Shown here: positions 1 through 9,143 of the stretch, piece after piece
Layout of the letters: every line of letters begins with the position of its first letter
How positions within the stretch are numbered: position 1 is the stretch's first letter
NCBI GenBank assembly: GCA_963717215.1
Contig: CAVQVS010000009.1
Span: forward strand, 186,001 to 250,000
DNA length: 64,000 nucleotides
Direction of reading: 5' to 3'
Origin: Roseiarcus sp963717215
GTDB lineage: Bacteria > Pseudomonadota > Alphaproteobacteria > Rhizobiales > Beijerinckiaceae
Notes under the pieces: model-generated
Told to the model about the DNA's origin: nothing
The model's input: the letters and a program-made list of their open reading frames with translations, nothing else
Database searches by the model: none
Position numbers and translations under genes: made by a program

Positions 1-406
1 GCCAAACAGGGATTCGGCCGTCTCGGTGACGATCGGCAAGATGCGGGTCGAGCCGGCTTCGGCGCCGAACGCGGATTTCAAAGGCGTCCAGGTAAAAGCT
101 CAGCTGGGCCACATCGGCGGCGCCGGAACATTTGGGCAGCATGATTCCGTCGCATCTTCCGACGACCGCGCCGAGATCCTCGAGAATGAGTCCGGTCGCG
201 AGCGCGTTCACCCTGACGAAGATGGTTTGACCTTGCCCCCGCTGGCCGAGCATCGCCTGCACGGTTTTGCGCGCGCCCGGCTTCGCCTCCGGCGCGACGG
301 AATCCTCGAGGTCGAGAATCAGCGCGTCGGCGCTGCTCGCGCGCGCCTTCTCGAATTTGCGGGCGCTGTCGCCTGGCACGAACAAAAGGGATCTTATAGC
401 GCGCAT
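1..406 (-). pseudogene. HpcH/HpaI aldolase / CitE-like CoA lyase, partial, frameshifted
   Basis: The gene runs off the left edge, so only the N-terminal part is present. From the ATG at 406 the product begins MRAIRSLLFVPGD and continues with ALILDLEDSV and a later VRVNAL block, the N-terminal pattern of the citrate lyase beta-like TIM-barrel family that cleaves or forms acyl-CoA C-C bonds using a divalent metal. Near position 80 one extra base breaks the frame; removing an A from the AAA run restores ESAFGAEAG followed by RILPIVTETAESLFG, a conserved block of the family. It is divergent from the GMC oxidoreductase gene and lies beside CoA-ligase and thiolase-fold genes, so a role in a CoA-linked catabolic route is likely. 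The substrate is unknown. Confidence 0.75.
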
Positions 407-699
407 GAGGATTGGTTCCTGCGTGTTGTGTTAAACGGGCCCGAGGGAAGAGCGCCAATAGGGAATCGCGACGCCCTCCATACCGGCGTCGGCTCAGAAC
501 CTTTCCGTTCTGCAGCCACTCGACGAGCGGGATCGAAGAAGCGCCGCGCCGGCGAGACAGGCGCATGGCATTGGAATGTGGAATGACCATAGAACGGAAC
601 GCTATTATCCGTTTGCGCGATTTCATCGGCTAAGGCCAGCGACGCGGATTGTCTGCCATCCTTTCCAGCGCGCCGCCCTCCTGTTCGACAACGACGCCC
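407..699. promoter_or_regulatory. Divergent intergenic region between CitE-like and GMC genes
   Basis: This stretch of about 290 bases separates the divergent lyase and oxidoreductase genes and must hold both promoters. I see no convincing ORF with family similarity and no strong -35/-10 pair. An A+T-richer segment around 575-610 with the loose dyad ATAG..CTAT could be an operator, but this is weak. Confidence 0.3.
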
Positions 700-2301
700 A
701 TGACCATCGAAGCAGACTATGTCGTGATCGGCGGAGGCTCCGCGGGCTGCGTGGTGGCGACGCGCCTGAGCGAGGATTCCGCCAAGGTGCTGCTGCTCGA
801 GGCGGGCGGCCCGGATCGGCATCCGCTGATCCATATTCCGGCCGGGGTCGGAAATCTCGTCTACCACAAGCGCCTGAACTATAATTTTTACTCCGAGCCG
901 GAAAAATTCGCGGGCGGGCGCCAGTTGCATTGCCCGCGCGGACGGGTGCTTGGCGGAAGCCACTCGATCAACGGAATGCTCTATGTTCGCGGCAATGCCG
1001 CGGATTACGACGGCTGGGCGCAATCCGGCTGCAGGGGCTGGAGCTATTCGGACATCCTGCCCTATTTCAAGAGGTCTGAAAGCTACGAAGGGGGTGACGC
1101 CTCAATTCGCGGCCAGGATGGCCCGATGAAGGTGGACGATTACACCACCATTCTTCCGTTGACGCACCTCTTCGTGAAAGCCGCGCAACAAGCCGGATTT
1201 CCGTTCACGCCCGACTATAACGGCGCGACGCAGGAAGGCGTCGCCTATTCGCAGATGACGCGCGCCGGGCGTTTCCGCGCCTCGACAGCGCAGACCTTCC
1301 TGAAGGGCGCGCGGCGCCGACCGAACCTGAGCGTCGAGACCAACGCTGTCGCGGAACGGCTCCTTTTCGAGGGCCGCCGCTGCGTCGGGGTGGAGTTCAG
1401 TCAAAACGGCGTGATGCGCACGGTTCGCGCGAAGCGCGAGGTCATCCTCGCGAGCGGCGCGATCAACTCGCCGCAACTTCTGCAGATCTCGGGCATAGGC
1501 GCCCCGGACCATCTGCGCTCGATCGGAGTCGAGCTCAAAGCGGAACTCCCGGGCGTCGGGCGAAACCTGTCGGACCATTATTGCGTTCGCGTCGTCCATC
1601 GCATGAAAGACCTGATCTCCCTCAACCAGCTGGCGCGGGGGCCGCGCCTGGCGCGAGAGGTTGCGCGTTACGCGCTGTTCGGTCGTGGAGCGCTAACCTT
1701 CGGCGTCACGAGCGCGATGGTGTTCTGCAGGAGCCGCGAGGGACTGGCCAGCCCCGACCTGCAACTGCTGTTCACGCCCGCGAGCTATGTCTTCGGCAAG
1801 GCGCTCGTCTTCGAGGGCGATCCCGGCATGACGGTCGCGGTCTGCGCCACGCGGCCCGACAGCCGCGGCGAGATCATGGCGTCGACATCCAGGGCGCCGG
1901 ATCCGCCAAAGATCACGTTCAACTATCTTCAACGGTCCTCCGACCTCGAGGTGCTGCGCGCGGGATTTCGGATCACGCAACGGATTCTCGCGGCGCCTGT
2001 GTTCCAGCCTTATGATCTCGGCGAGACGCGGCCGGGCGCGAAGGGGCGTTCGGACGCCGATTTCGAGGCCTTCGCCCGCGCGGAAGGGTCCTCGCTCTTC
2101 CACCCCGTGGGCACCTGCAAGATGGGCGTCGACGACATGGCGGTCGTCGACGCCCGACTCAAGGTCAGGGGCGTCGGCGGGCTCCGCGTCGTGGACGCCT
2201 CCGTCATGCCTTTCCTGACGACCGGAAACACCAATGCGCCAACCATCATGATCGCTGAAAAGGGCAGCGCCATGATTTGGGAGGACGCCAAGGCGGCGTA
2301 A
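700..2301 (+). CDS. GMC-family FAD oxidoreductase (choline dehydrogenase-like)
   Basis: A 533-residue flavoprotein of the glucose-methanol-choline family, expected to oxidise an alcohol to an aldehyde or ketone. The dinucleotide-binding motif VVIGGGSAGC is at residues 8-17, the second FAD strand LLLEAGG at 31-37, and the family signature GGSHSINGMLYVRG near residues 84-97. The active-site histidine is in HPVGTCKMG (H468) and the partner Asn in NTNAPTIMIAE (about N512). I chose ATG at 700 because the protein then starts six residues before the beta strand, as is usual; an in-frame ATG at 649 would add an unlike 17-residue leader. It precedes an acyl-CoA ligase, so its product may feed CoA activation. 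The alcohol substrate cannot be read from the sequence. Confidence 0.9.
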   Translation: MTIEADYVVIGGGSAGCVVATRLSEDSAKVLLLEAGGPDRHPLIHIPAGVGNLVYHKRLNYNFYSEPEKFAGGRQLHCPRGRVLGGSHSINGMLYVRGNAADYDGWAQSGCRGWSYSDILPYFKRSESYEGGDASIRGQDGPMKVDDYTTILPLTHLFVKAAQQAGFPFTPDYNGATQEGVAYSQMTRAGRFRASTAQTFLKGARRRPNLSVETNAVAERLLFEGRRCVGVEFSQNGVMRTVRAKREVILASGAINSPQLLQISGIGAPDHLRSIGVELKAELPGVGRNLSDHYCVRVVHRMKDLISLNQLARGPRLAREVARYALFGRGALTFGVTSAMVFCRSREGLASPDLQLLFTPASYVFGKALVFEGDPGMTVAVCATRPDSRGEIMASTSRAPDPPKITFNYLQRSSDLEVLRAGFRITQRILAAPVFQPYDLGETRPGAKGRSDADFEAFARAEGSSLFHPVGTCKMGVDDMAVVDARLKVRGVGGLRVVDASVMPFLTTGNTNAPTIMIAEKGSAMIWEDAKAA

Positions 2302-2373
2302 CGCCGCGCATCTGAAGATTTCTGCGCCGGCGTGAATGCGAAAATGAGAGGCGACGAGACTCGCGTTCGGCAC

Positions 2374-2426
2374 TTGACGCTACTGATTGGTACCGGATAG
2401 TAGATATTTTCTAAGGTCGGTATAAT
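2374..2426 (+). promoter_or_regulatory. Possible sigma70-type promoter before the acyl-CoA ligase
   Basis: The gap between the GMC and ligase genes contains TTGACG at 2374-2379 followed by an A+T-rich stretch, and an exact TATAAT at 2421-2426. The two boxes are too far apart to pair with each other; TTGACG could pair with the ATAGTA/TAGTAG stretch near 2397-2403. This is a suggestion from consensus matching only. Confidence 0.3.
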
Positions 2427-2473
2427 TCCCTGCTCCGACGCCCGCGACAACGATCGAGAAGGAGGCGAGCGAG

Positions 2474-4076
2474 GTGAGGGCGCCCTTCAGTCGAACCTTG
2501 TTCGATCTGCTGTGCGAGCAGACCGAGCGGCGGCCAAACGCTCTCGCAATCGTCTCGCGGGGCGCCGAATTCACGTATGCAGAGCTTCTCGCGCGCGTCC
2601 GCCAGATCGCGGGAGCCCTCGGAAGACACGGGGTCACGCGCGGTCATCGTGTCGGCGCGGTGCTGGGCAATCGAATCGAATGGATTGATCTCGCCTTTGG
2701 TTGCTCAGCCGTCGGCGCCACATTCGTTCCCCTGAGCACATGGTCGACGCGCGCCGAGCTTCAGTTTCTTGTCGCCGACGCGGGCGTGCAGCTGCTTTTT
2801 GCATACGCCAGATACGGCGATCGGGACTTCGGAGACGATCTCGCCGCTCTGGCGCCCGAAGTGGCGCCAGGGCGCCCATCAGCGCTTTTTCCGGAACTGC
2901 GGGACATCATTCTCGTCGACGCCGGCGCGGCGGCGCCGTTCACGCGCTACGAGGATTTTGCATCGGCTTCGGAGCCCCTGGCGGATCTTCCTCCTGGCGA
3001 AGCGGCCAGCCCTATCGACGACGCGCTCATTCTCTACACATCCGGGTCGAGCGCCCATCCCAAGGCCGTGCGCCTCGCGCATTTCGGGATGATCGAGAAC
3101 GGCTTCAACATCGGCGAGCGCATGGGTCTTGCAGGCGACGACCGGGTTCTGCTGTCGGCTCCGCTTTTCTGGTCGTATGGATCCGCGAACGCGATGTGCG
3201 CCGCGCTCAGCCACGGCGCTGCGCTGGTCCTCCAGGAGCGCTTCGAGCCGGCCGGAGCGATCGCGCTCATCGAATTTTTCGCCTGCACCGCGATTTACAC
3301 GCTGCCGGGCATGACCAAGGCGATCGCGACGGATTTCGAGCTTCGGCGCGGCGCGCGTCGCGACGTTGCGCACAGGCCTCACGATCGGCGCGGCGAGCGA
3401 GTTTCTTTATGCGGTGAAAGCGCTGGGCGCTGATCGCCTGTGCAACATCTATGGCGCGACGGAAACCTATGGAAATTGCTGCGTCACGTCGGCCGCGTGG
3501 CCGATCGAGAAGCGTGCGCAAAGTCAGGGCGAGCCGCTGCCCGGAAATGAGCTGCGGTTCGTCGATCCGGAGACAGCGCGCCCTGTCGCGCCGGGACATC
3601 CGGGTCTCGTCGAAGTGCGCGGCTATATCACTCCCGGTTATTGCGGCGCGAGCGCCGACCAGAACGACAAAATCTTCACCGTCGACGGCTTCTACCGGAC
3701 GGGCGACATCGGCCGTCTCGATGAAAGCGGCGCCTTCGTTTTCGTCGCGCGCAACACGGAGATGATCAAGCGAGCAGGCATCAATGTGTCGCCAGCCGAG
3801 GTCGAGAGCATTCTTCTCGCCCATCCGCTCGTGGCCCAGGCCGCGGTCGTCGGCGCCGCCGACGCCGACCGCGGCGAGGCGATTGTCGCCTTCGTCGTTC
3901 CCTCAAGTCCGTCTCTGAAGGCGGACGATCTTGTGGCCCATTGCCGGTCAGTCGCTTCGAAATACAAGGTTCCGGATCGCATCATTCTTCAGGAGGCGCT
4001 GCCGCTCACGGCGACAGGCAAGCTGCAGCGTCGCGCCCTGAAGGAGACCGCGCAATCTCTTCTGCAATCAGGCTGA
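2474..4076 (+). pseudogene. AMP-forming acyl-CoA ligase, frameshifted
   Basis: A class I adenylate-forming enzyme that would activate a carboxylic acid with ATP and CoA. The GTG start at 2474 has an AAGGAGG ribosome site at 2459-2465. The ATP-binding P-loop reads LILYTSGSSAHPKAV (about residue 184 on), with the usual STGxPKG core altered to SSAHPKA. The later part carries NIYGATETYG, DGFYRTGDIG and the lysine motif TATGKLQRR. The frame shifts by +1 around 3345-3357: the first part reads into FELRR and the second resumes at TLRTGLTIGAASEF, which is contiguous in relatives. The full protein would be about 530 residues, normal for the family. The gene may be intact in the cell if the extra base is a sequence error. 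It is followed by two thiolase-fold genes in the same direction. Confidence 0.85.
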
Positions 4077-4156
4077 GCCCGTTCGGGCGCTCCGACCCAA
4101 CGGGTCCTGACGTCGGGGCCCGGGGAAGCGGGCAATGGGTCAATCGAGGATTTGGC

Positions 4157-5248
4157 ATGCGCCTTAGAAAGAGGATCGGCGTTGTTGGCTGCGCAATTCG
4201 GGCGCCGGTCGCGGACGATGCGCAATCGCTCGAGGAACTGCTGTTCGACGTCGGGCAGGAGGCGCTACAGACCTGCGGCCTGCGAATCGACGACATTGAC
4301 GGGATTGTTGTCGCGGCCAACGACCAGATGGACGGCCGGGCGATTTCGGTCATGGCTGCGTCCGGCTCCGTGGGCGGCGTGGGGCGCGACATCCTCTCGA
4401 CTCCCTCCGCCGCGGAGCATGCGTTCGTGATGGGCGCGCTGAGGGTTGCGTCGGGCGAGTATCGCAACCAGCTCGTGGTCGCGTGGAGCCCGACGGAGGC
4501 CGACGCGCTCCACGAGGTCGAGAGGCTGGGCGCGGATCCTTATTTCCATCGCCGCCTGCCGCTCGACGATCTCTCATCCTACGCGCTGCAGGCGACGGCG
4601 CTCGCCGCGAAGGAGCCCGAGATCCATCGGCTCGCGCGCGCCATGGCTGGACAGACCGGCAAGAATGGCGGCGGCTTTCGTCGTTGGCCTTTGACCGCCG
4701 CCATGACGCCTCCGCCGGTGACCGGCGCGGTCGCCATGGTGCTCGCCGCCGAGGATTTTGCTTTGGAGCGGGGCCTGAAGCCGGCATGGGTTCGCGCCAT
4801 GGACTGGGCGACCGAGCCGGGTTTCCTTGGCGACCGGGACCTCTCCACGGCGCCGGCGCTGGTCGAGGCCGTCCGCCGCGCCTGCGAGGACGCCGGACTC
4901 GAGTCGTTGCGTGGCGCCTGCTCCGTTGCGGAGGTGGGCGACGCCACGCCCTACCAGCAGCTTCTCGCGCTGGAGGCGCTGGGGCTTTGCGACCGCGAGC
5001 AGCGCGCGCGCGCGATCATCGAGGGCGAGGTGCGGACGCCGGGCCTTAGCCTGAACCCGTCGGGGGGCTCGCGGGCCGCCAACGCGGTCTACTGCAACGG
5101 GCTTATCCGCATAGCCGAGGCGGCGAACCAGGTTCTCGGAAAGGCCGGGGCGCACCAAGTTTCGGGCGTGAGCGCCGCGCTGGGACACGCCGCGAGCGGC
5201 TTCGCAATGCAATACCAGACCGTCGTCCTCTTCGATCAGGGACGCTGA
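4157..5248 (+). CDS. Thiolase-fold protein lacking the usual active-site cysteine
   Basis: A 363-residue protein with a thiolase / SCP-x (sterol carrier protein X thiolase-like) fold. The N-terminal strand RIGVVGCAIRAP and the C-terminal block starting LNPSGGSRAANAV, ending in HAASGFAMQYQTVVLF, are thiolase landmarks. The loop that normally carries the nucleophilic Cys reads STPSAAEHAFVMGAL here, with no Cys, and the usual C-terminal GHP histidine is absent after NPSGG. Classical thiolysis is therefore unlikely; relatives such as the Ltp2 type act as retro-aldolases with a DUF35 partner, which is encoded two genes downstream. The ATG at 4157 has GAGGA six bases upstream. Spacing to the next gene is nine bases, suggesting one operon. 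The function beyond the fold is inference. Confidence 0.8.
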   Translation: MRLRKRIGVVGCAIRAPVADDAQSLEELLFDVGQEALQTCGLRIDDIDGIVVAANDQMDGRAISVMAASGSVGGVGRDILSTPSAAEHAFVMGALRVASGEYRNQLVVAWSPTEADALHEVERLGADPYFHRRLPLDDLSSYALQATALAAKEPEIHRLARAMAGQTGKNGGGFRRWPLTAAMTPPPVTGAVAMVLAAEDFALERGLKPAWVRAMDWATEPGFLGDRDLSTAPALVEAVRRACEDAGLESLRGACSVAEVGDATPYQQLLALEALGLCDREQRARAIIEGEVRTPGLSLNPSGGSRAANAVYCNGLIRIAEAANQVLGKAGAHQVSGVSAALGHAASGFAMQYQTVVLFDQGR

Positions 5249-5257
5249 GGCCCAGTC

Positions 5258-6436
5258 ATGAGCGATATGCGCGTAGGGATCATTGGCGTAGGGCAATCGG
5301 CTTTCTGCGCAAGGCGCGACGACGCGAGCTACCCGGATCTCGTCCGCGAGGCGGTCACGATTGCGCTCGCCGATGCGAAACTCGAACTAGAGGACGTCGA
5401 GGCGGTCGTCTATTCCCTGTCTCCGGACGCGATGGTGGGAATAGGCAACGCCGAGCGGCTTGGCGTCGACGCCGTCGGCGCGCGCAACAAGCGCTTCCTG
5501 CGCATCAACACCGGTGGAGCGACCGGCCTTTCGAGCGTCGCCGCCGCTTATTACCACGTTGCTGCCGGCGCCGGCGACGTCTGCCTGACCGCAGGGGCGG
5601 ACAAGGTCGGGGAGTGCGGCGACAGTCAAACGGTGCTCAACAAGATCTGGGATCCGACCTACGAGCGGCCGCTCCCTCTCGGCACGATCACCATGCTCGC
5701 CATGTCGGCGATCCGCTATGCGCACAAATACGGCATGTCGCAGGAGGAGATGGCCGATGTCGTGGTCAAGAACCGCCGCCATGCGGCGCTCAATCCCAAC
5801 GCCCATTTGCGCAAGGAAGTCAGCGTCGACGATGTGCTGGCCTCGCGCATGATCGCCTGGCCGATCAAGCTGTTCGATTGCTGTCCCCAATCTTCCGGTG
5901 GCGGCGCGATGGTGCTCGCCTCGGAAAGGTACATCAAGGATCGCGGGCTCGACGCGGTGTGGATCACCGGCGTCGGCCATTGCTCGGAGAGCTACTATCT
6001 CGGCGACCGCATGGGTCGCGGCCTCACTGCGGATCATGCGGACGCCCACGCGCTGAAAGAATCCTTCGCACGCTCCTACACGATGGCGGGGATTTCGAAC
6101 CCGCAAAAAGAGGTCCAGGTCGCCGAACTCTACGCCCCCTTCAGCAACACCGAATTCCATTCGATCGAGGCGGCCGGTCTCGCCGAGCTTGGCGAATTGG
6201 TCGCCCAGGTGCGTGACGGCCGCTTTTCTCTCGGCGGCGAGATCCCGGTCAATCCATCCGGCGGCGTGCTGTGCACCAACGCCATCGCCGTGACCGCGAT
6301 GGTGCGGGTGATCGAGGTTGCGCAGCAGGTCCGCGGGACCGCAGGCGCGCATCAAGTGAAGGGCGCGCGCGTCGGCATTGCGAGCGGCAACGGCGGCGAT
6401 CACCAGTTTTTCGGCACCATGGTCGTCGAGGCTTGA
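5258..6436 (+). CDS. Thiolase-fold protein (lipid-transfer/SCP-x type)
   Basis: A 392-residue thiolase-superfamily protein. It begins MSDMRVGIIGVGQSAF and ends with NPSGGVLCTNAIA and GARVGIASGNGGDHQFF, both typical of SCP-x/lipid-transfer thiolases. At the position of the catalytic Cys the sequence is INTGGATGLSSVAAAYY, with Gly in place of Cys, so acyl transfer to a cysteine is not expected. Together with the preceding thiolase-fold gene (nine-base gap) and the DUF35 gene (13 bases downstream) it forms the gene set seen for Ltp2/DUF35 aldolases of side-chain degradation. Whether this pair cleaves an aldol CoA ester or binds acyl-CoA without catalysis cannot be decided from sequence. Confidence 0.85.
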   Translation: MSDMRVGIIGVGQSAFCARRDDASYPDLVREAVTIALADAKLELEDVEAVVYSLSPDAMVGIGNAERLGVDAVGARNKRFLRINTGGATGLSSVAAAYYHVAAGAGDVCLTAGADKVGECGDSQTVLNKIWDPTYERPLPLGTITMLAMSAIRYAHKYGMSQEEMADVVVKNRRHAALNPNAHLRKEVSVDDVLASRMIAWPIKLFDCCPQSSGGGAMVLASERYIKDRGLDAVWITGVGHCSESYYLGDRMGRGLTADHADAHALKESFARSYTMAGISNPQKEVQVAELYAPFSNTEFHSIEAAGLAELGELVAQVRDGRFSLGGEIPVNPSGGVLCTNAIAVTAMVRVIEVAQQVRGTAGAHQVKGARVGIASGNGGDHQFFGTMVVEA

Positions 6437-6449
6437 GAGGACACCCCCA

Positions 6450-6908
6450 ATGGAACTGATGACGCGGCAAGAGACCTGGCACATCAACTACCGCCATGCG
6501 CTGGGCGCCACCGCCAGCCACTTCTTCGCCAACATCCGCGACAACCGCAAGCTTTACGGCCGCCGTTGCGGGCATACCGGACGGGTGCTCGCGCCGCCGC
6601 GCGCCTTCTCGGACCAGAGCCTGACGCCCACGACCGAATGGGTCGAGATCGGACCGGGCGGCGTCATCGAAGCCTTCACCATCGTATACGAGGAGTTCCA
6701 GGGCCTGCCGCCGCCCCCTTATGCGTTCGGCTATGTCATGCTCGACCAGGCGGATACGGGGCTCGGCGGCTTCTTCCGCGGCGTGGATCTCGCGAACGCC
6801 GAAGCCGCCGCCGAGAAGCTGAAGGTCGGCGCCCGCGTCACGACCAAATTCGCGGAAGAGCGCATCGGCGACGTTCTCGATTTCTGGTACGAGCTCGATC
6901 CCGCGTAA
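6450..6908 (+). CDS. OB-fold DUF35 protein with a degenerate zinc ribbon
   Basis: A 152-residue member of the Zn-ribbon/OB-fold DUF35 family, the usual partner of thiolase-fold acyl-CoA enzymes. The ATG at 6450 is preceded by GAGAGGA. The N-terminal helices precede YGRRCGHTGRVLAPPRAF (residues 36-53), where the family normally has two CxxC pairs; only Cys40 remains, so the zinc ribbon is probably lost. The OB-fold follows with WVEIGPGGVIEAFTIVYEEF and PYAFGYVMLDQADTG. It is the last gene of the CoA cluster and most likely forms a complex with the two upstream thiolase-fold proteins. Confidence 0.85.
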   Translation: MELMTRQETWHINYRHALGATASHFFANIRDNRKLYGRRCGHTGRVLAPPRAFSDQSLTPTTEWVEIGPGGVIEAFTIVYEEFQGLPPPPYAFGYVMLDQADTGLGGFFRGVDLANAEAAAEKLKVGARVTTKFAEERIGDVLDFWYELDPA

Positions 6909-7374
6909 GCCCGGCTGCAGTCTGCTGCGGCATGGGCGGAAAGGCTCGCGCCCATTTGCCGCGCTGGCTGCTCGCTGGACGGGACTGGCCGGGCGACGAA
7001 AGCGGGGCTTCAATGGGCCCCTACCGACTCGGCTAATTCGGTTCCCCTTGGCGGATCCCCAAAAGACGCCTTATGGGCGCGCCCATATTTGGAGCCGGCA
7101 AGACGATAGCGAGGAGGAGTTCCATAAAAAGGAGCAGCGTTATGAGAGCCATAATGAAAGTTCCTTTCACGGTTGCGGGTTAAAGCGGCGCCACCTCATA
7201 TTTCCTTAAGCGAAACCATTCGCGACACCATTATATCCCAGGTCCAGCGGCTTGCGATAGTGCGCGTCTCCTGACGATAGCCGTTGCAGCGCATTTGGAT
7301 GCGCGTTCCCCCGTGAGCCGACTCCTTTTTCTGCGCGCACGCCAAACCGGTCGTTTCCGCGGATCGGCCTGACC
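6909..7374. other. Non-coding stretch between DUF35 and SnoaL-like genes
   Basis: About 465 bases with no convincing gene of normal size. The middle holds two purine-rich ribosome-site-like strings near 7111-7132 and a 13-codon ORF (listed separately). Longer ORFs on either strand here have no recognisable domain. Confidence 0.4.
7142..7183 (+). CDS. Possible 13-residue peptide or gene fragment
   Basis: ATG at 7142 reads MRAIMKVPFTVAG and stops at TAA. It has a strong AAAAGGAG ribosome site nine bases upstream, unusual for a random short frame. The sequence looks like the start of a secreted protein (basic residue, then hydrophobic run), so it may be a truncated gene, a leader peptide or chance. 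Function unknown. Confidence 0.25.
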   Translation: MRAIMKVPFTVAG

Positions 7375-7761
7375 TCAAAGCTGGGCTTCGATCGCCCCCT
7401 TGTCGACGACCGACCAGACCTCCGCAATTCTCTCGTCGCGAAACTGGTAGAAGACGTTCTCCGCGAAATTCACTCGCCTGCCATTCACCGGCAGGCCGAG
7501 AAAGAGACCCTTCGGCCGGCAGTCGAACCGGAGCCGGCTCGCGACGTGCGGCGGGTCGCAGATCAGGAGTTCGATGTTGAACTTAAGGTCCGGGATTTCC
7601 TCGAAATCGCGCTCGAGCATGGCGCGATAGCCGGCGAGTTCGAACGGCCGGCCGTTGTGCCGCGCGTCGGCGGCGACGAAGCGATGCAGGTTCGGCCAGT
7701 CCTGCCGGTTCAGGCAGGCGATGTAGCTGCGGTAGACATGGGCGAGAGCAGGTGTGGTCAT
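7375..7761 (-). CDS. SnoaL-like / NTF2-fold polyketide cyclase-type protein
   Basis: A 128-residue alpha+beta-barrel protein starting MTTPALAHVYRSYIACLNRQDW. The pattern LHRFVAADARHNGRPFELAGYRAML, then DLKFNIELLICDPPHVASRLRFD and ENVFYQFRDERIAEVWSVVDKGAIE, is that of the ester cyclase/SnoaL family, which binds small hydrophobic ligands in a cone-shaped pocket. I start at the ATG at 7761 because the longer frame upstream adds an Arg-rich, unlike leader. It stands alone, convergent with the CoA cluster and divergent from the next gene. The ligand is unknown. Confidence 0.75.
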   Translation of the reverse strand: MTTPALAHVYRSYIACLNRQDWPNLHRFVAADARHNGRPFELAGYRAMLERDFEEIPDLKFNIELLICDPPHVASRLRFDCRPKGLFLGLPVNGRRVNFAENVFYQFRDERIAEVWSVVDKGAIEAQL

Positions 7762-7909
7762 GGCTCGAACTTTAGGGCGCGAATTTAACGCTTGGCGCCT
7801 CCACATCAATGTGGAACGTACCCGGTGCGAGCTTTTGAAGTTGGCCTTGCTGCGGTATCTTAAGGAAAGAGACGGGACCGCCATCTAGAAGCAAGACCGA
7901 ACCTAGGCG

Positions 7910-8854
7910 ATGCTACAAGATCCAGAAACGCGCAGAGCGGAGGATATCCTTTCCAAAATTATTGATTTAACGGTGGCTTTGCGCAGGCCTATACATGGCA
8001 TCTCCGTACTATTTGCCATTGTCAAGATAGCGACCGGCCACCCACATCAGATTAGTGTTTTATATTCTGTTATTCTCGCAGCGCTTATGTTTATGAGTCC
8101 ACGTATTATTTTAGTATTACTTAATCTGTATCATATGATTTTAATATATCCTAAGCAACAAAAACTATTCGACGAAATGTCAGTGTCAAAATTTACCGGA
8201 AAGGAGAGCGCACAAGAAATTAAGACTGCGATTTACCTACGACCATTCAAGTTTGACGACTGCTATTTCGTCTTTCCTTTGTCTCACGACTCGGTGTCGA
8301 AGGCTCCCGTTGGCCTTGAAGGATACTTTACTCAGCTTTGCGCTGAATTCCAGATAGCTGTTATTGCTCTGGGGGGAGTGCCAGGCAGGAGAGGGCAAAG
8401 TGGCGCCGGGCGATCGGCAACGAGTGACGCAGATTGGCAAATAAGAATTTCGGAGCAGATAGAGAAAGCGATTCTGATAATTATTATACCGTCATCCGAC
8501 CCTGGTACCCTGTGGGAATTAGGGGTGGTTTGCGCCAGTGGGGAGTTCCTCGACAAAACCCTGTTTATCATGCCGCCACGCCGGCGCGGGTCTGTCTACT
8601 TGGCGCTACAAAGTATCAACTATTTACCATTTTGTGAAGGCGTGGAAGAGATGTGGCGCACCGCCCGCATCGAACTACTAAATCAGGGGCTGCTGTTTCC
8701 AGCTTATAACGAAAGCGGGGGAGTTTTTCGGATCGGTCATTGTGGCGATTTCGGTTTCCGCGAGGCAGTTCTCTTGGCGCCGATGGATAATATGCCAAGC
8801 TCAGATTTGCACCGTTTGATCGATCATATCGTTCGGCTTGGCGGCGAACCATAA
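7910..8854 (+). CDS. Membrane-anchored protein of unknown function with C-terminal alpha/beta domain
   Basis: A 314-residue protein I cannot assign to a named family. Residues about 25-85 hold two hydrophobic segments (around IHGISVLFAIVKI and VILAALMFM...VLLNLYHMILI), so it is anchored in the membrane with a soluble C-terminal domain. That domain has TAIYLRPFKFD, FQIAVIALGG, a Gly/Arg-rich loop, DWQIRISEQIEKAILIIIIP, then PGTLWELGVV and KTLFIMPP. This alternation resembles a Rossmann/TIR-like sheet with a WEL motif where TIR domains carry the catalytic Glu; that comparison is my inference. The gene is clearly richer in A+T than its neighbours, especially in the first 300 bases, and uses codons such as ATA and TTA that are rare around it, which suggests horizontal transfer. 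It stands alone. Confidence 0.7.
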   Translation: MLQDPETRRAEDILSKIIDLTVALRRPIHGISVLFAIVKIATGHPHQISVLYSVILAALMFMSPRIILVLLNLYHMILIYPKQQKLFDEMSVSKFTGKESAQEIKTAIYLRPFKFDDCYFVFPLSHDSVSKAPVGLEGYFTQLCAEFQIAVIALGGVPGRRGQSGAGRSATSDADWQIRISEQIEKAILIIIIPSSDPGTLWELGVVCASGEFLDKTLFIMPPRRRGSVYLALQSINYLPFCEGVEEMWRTARIELLNQGLLFPAYNESGGVFRIGHCGDFGFREAVLLAPMDNMPSSDLHRLIDHIVRLGGEP

Positions 8855-9143
8855 CCAGTAGATCGAATCTGACACTTCGAACCGCCTGACTCCCGGTCTG
8901 CCCGGACCGGCGCGCGAGTGTTCGGCGCGACGGACAGAAAAAGGCGCCTAAACGATTGAAAGAATTGATCCGCCGCCAAAGCCGCAAGCCCGTCTTTACG
9001 ACCGCCGTTGGGCAAGGGCCTGGCCCCATTCCGGCTTTGGCGCTTCGCGCTTCGCAATCCGGTCCGACCTGGCCGACTTGAGGTCGCCGCGGCGCAAGGC
9101 TAAAGGCCAAGCGTCTCCCTTAAGACTGAAAGACCGCAGGCCT

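Noticed and set aside
5387..6487. A 366-codon minus-strand frame
   Set aside because: Antisense to the second thiolase-fold gene; codon pattern is the mirror of the real gene.
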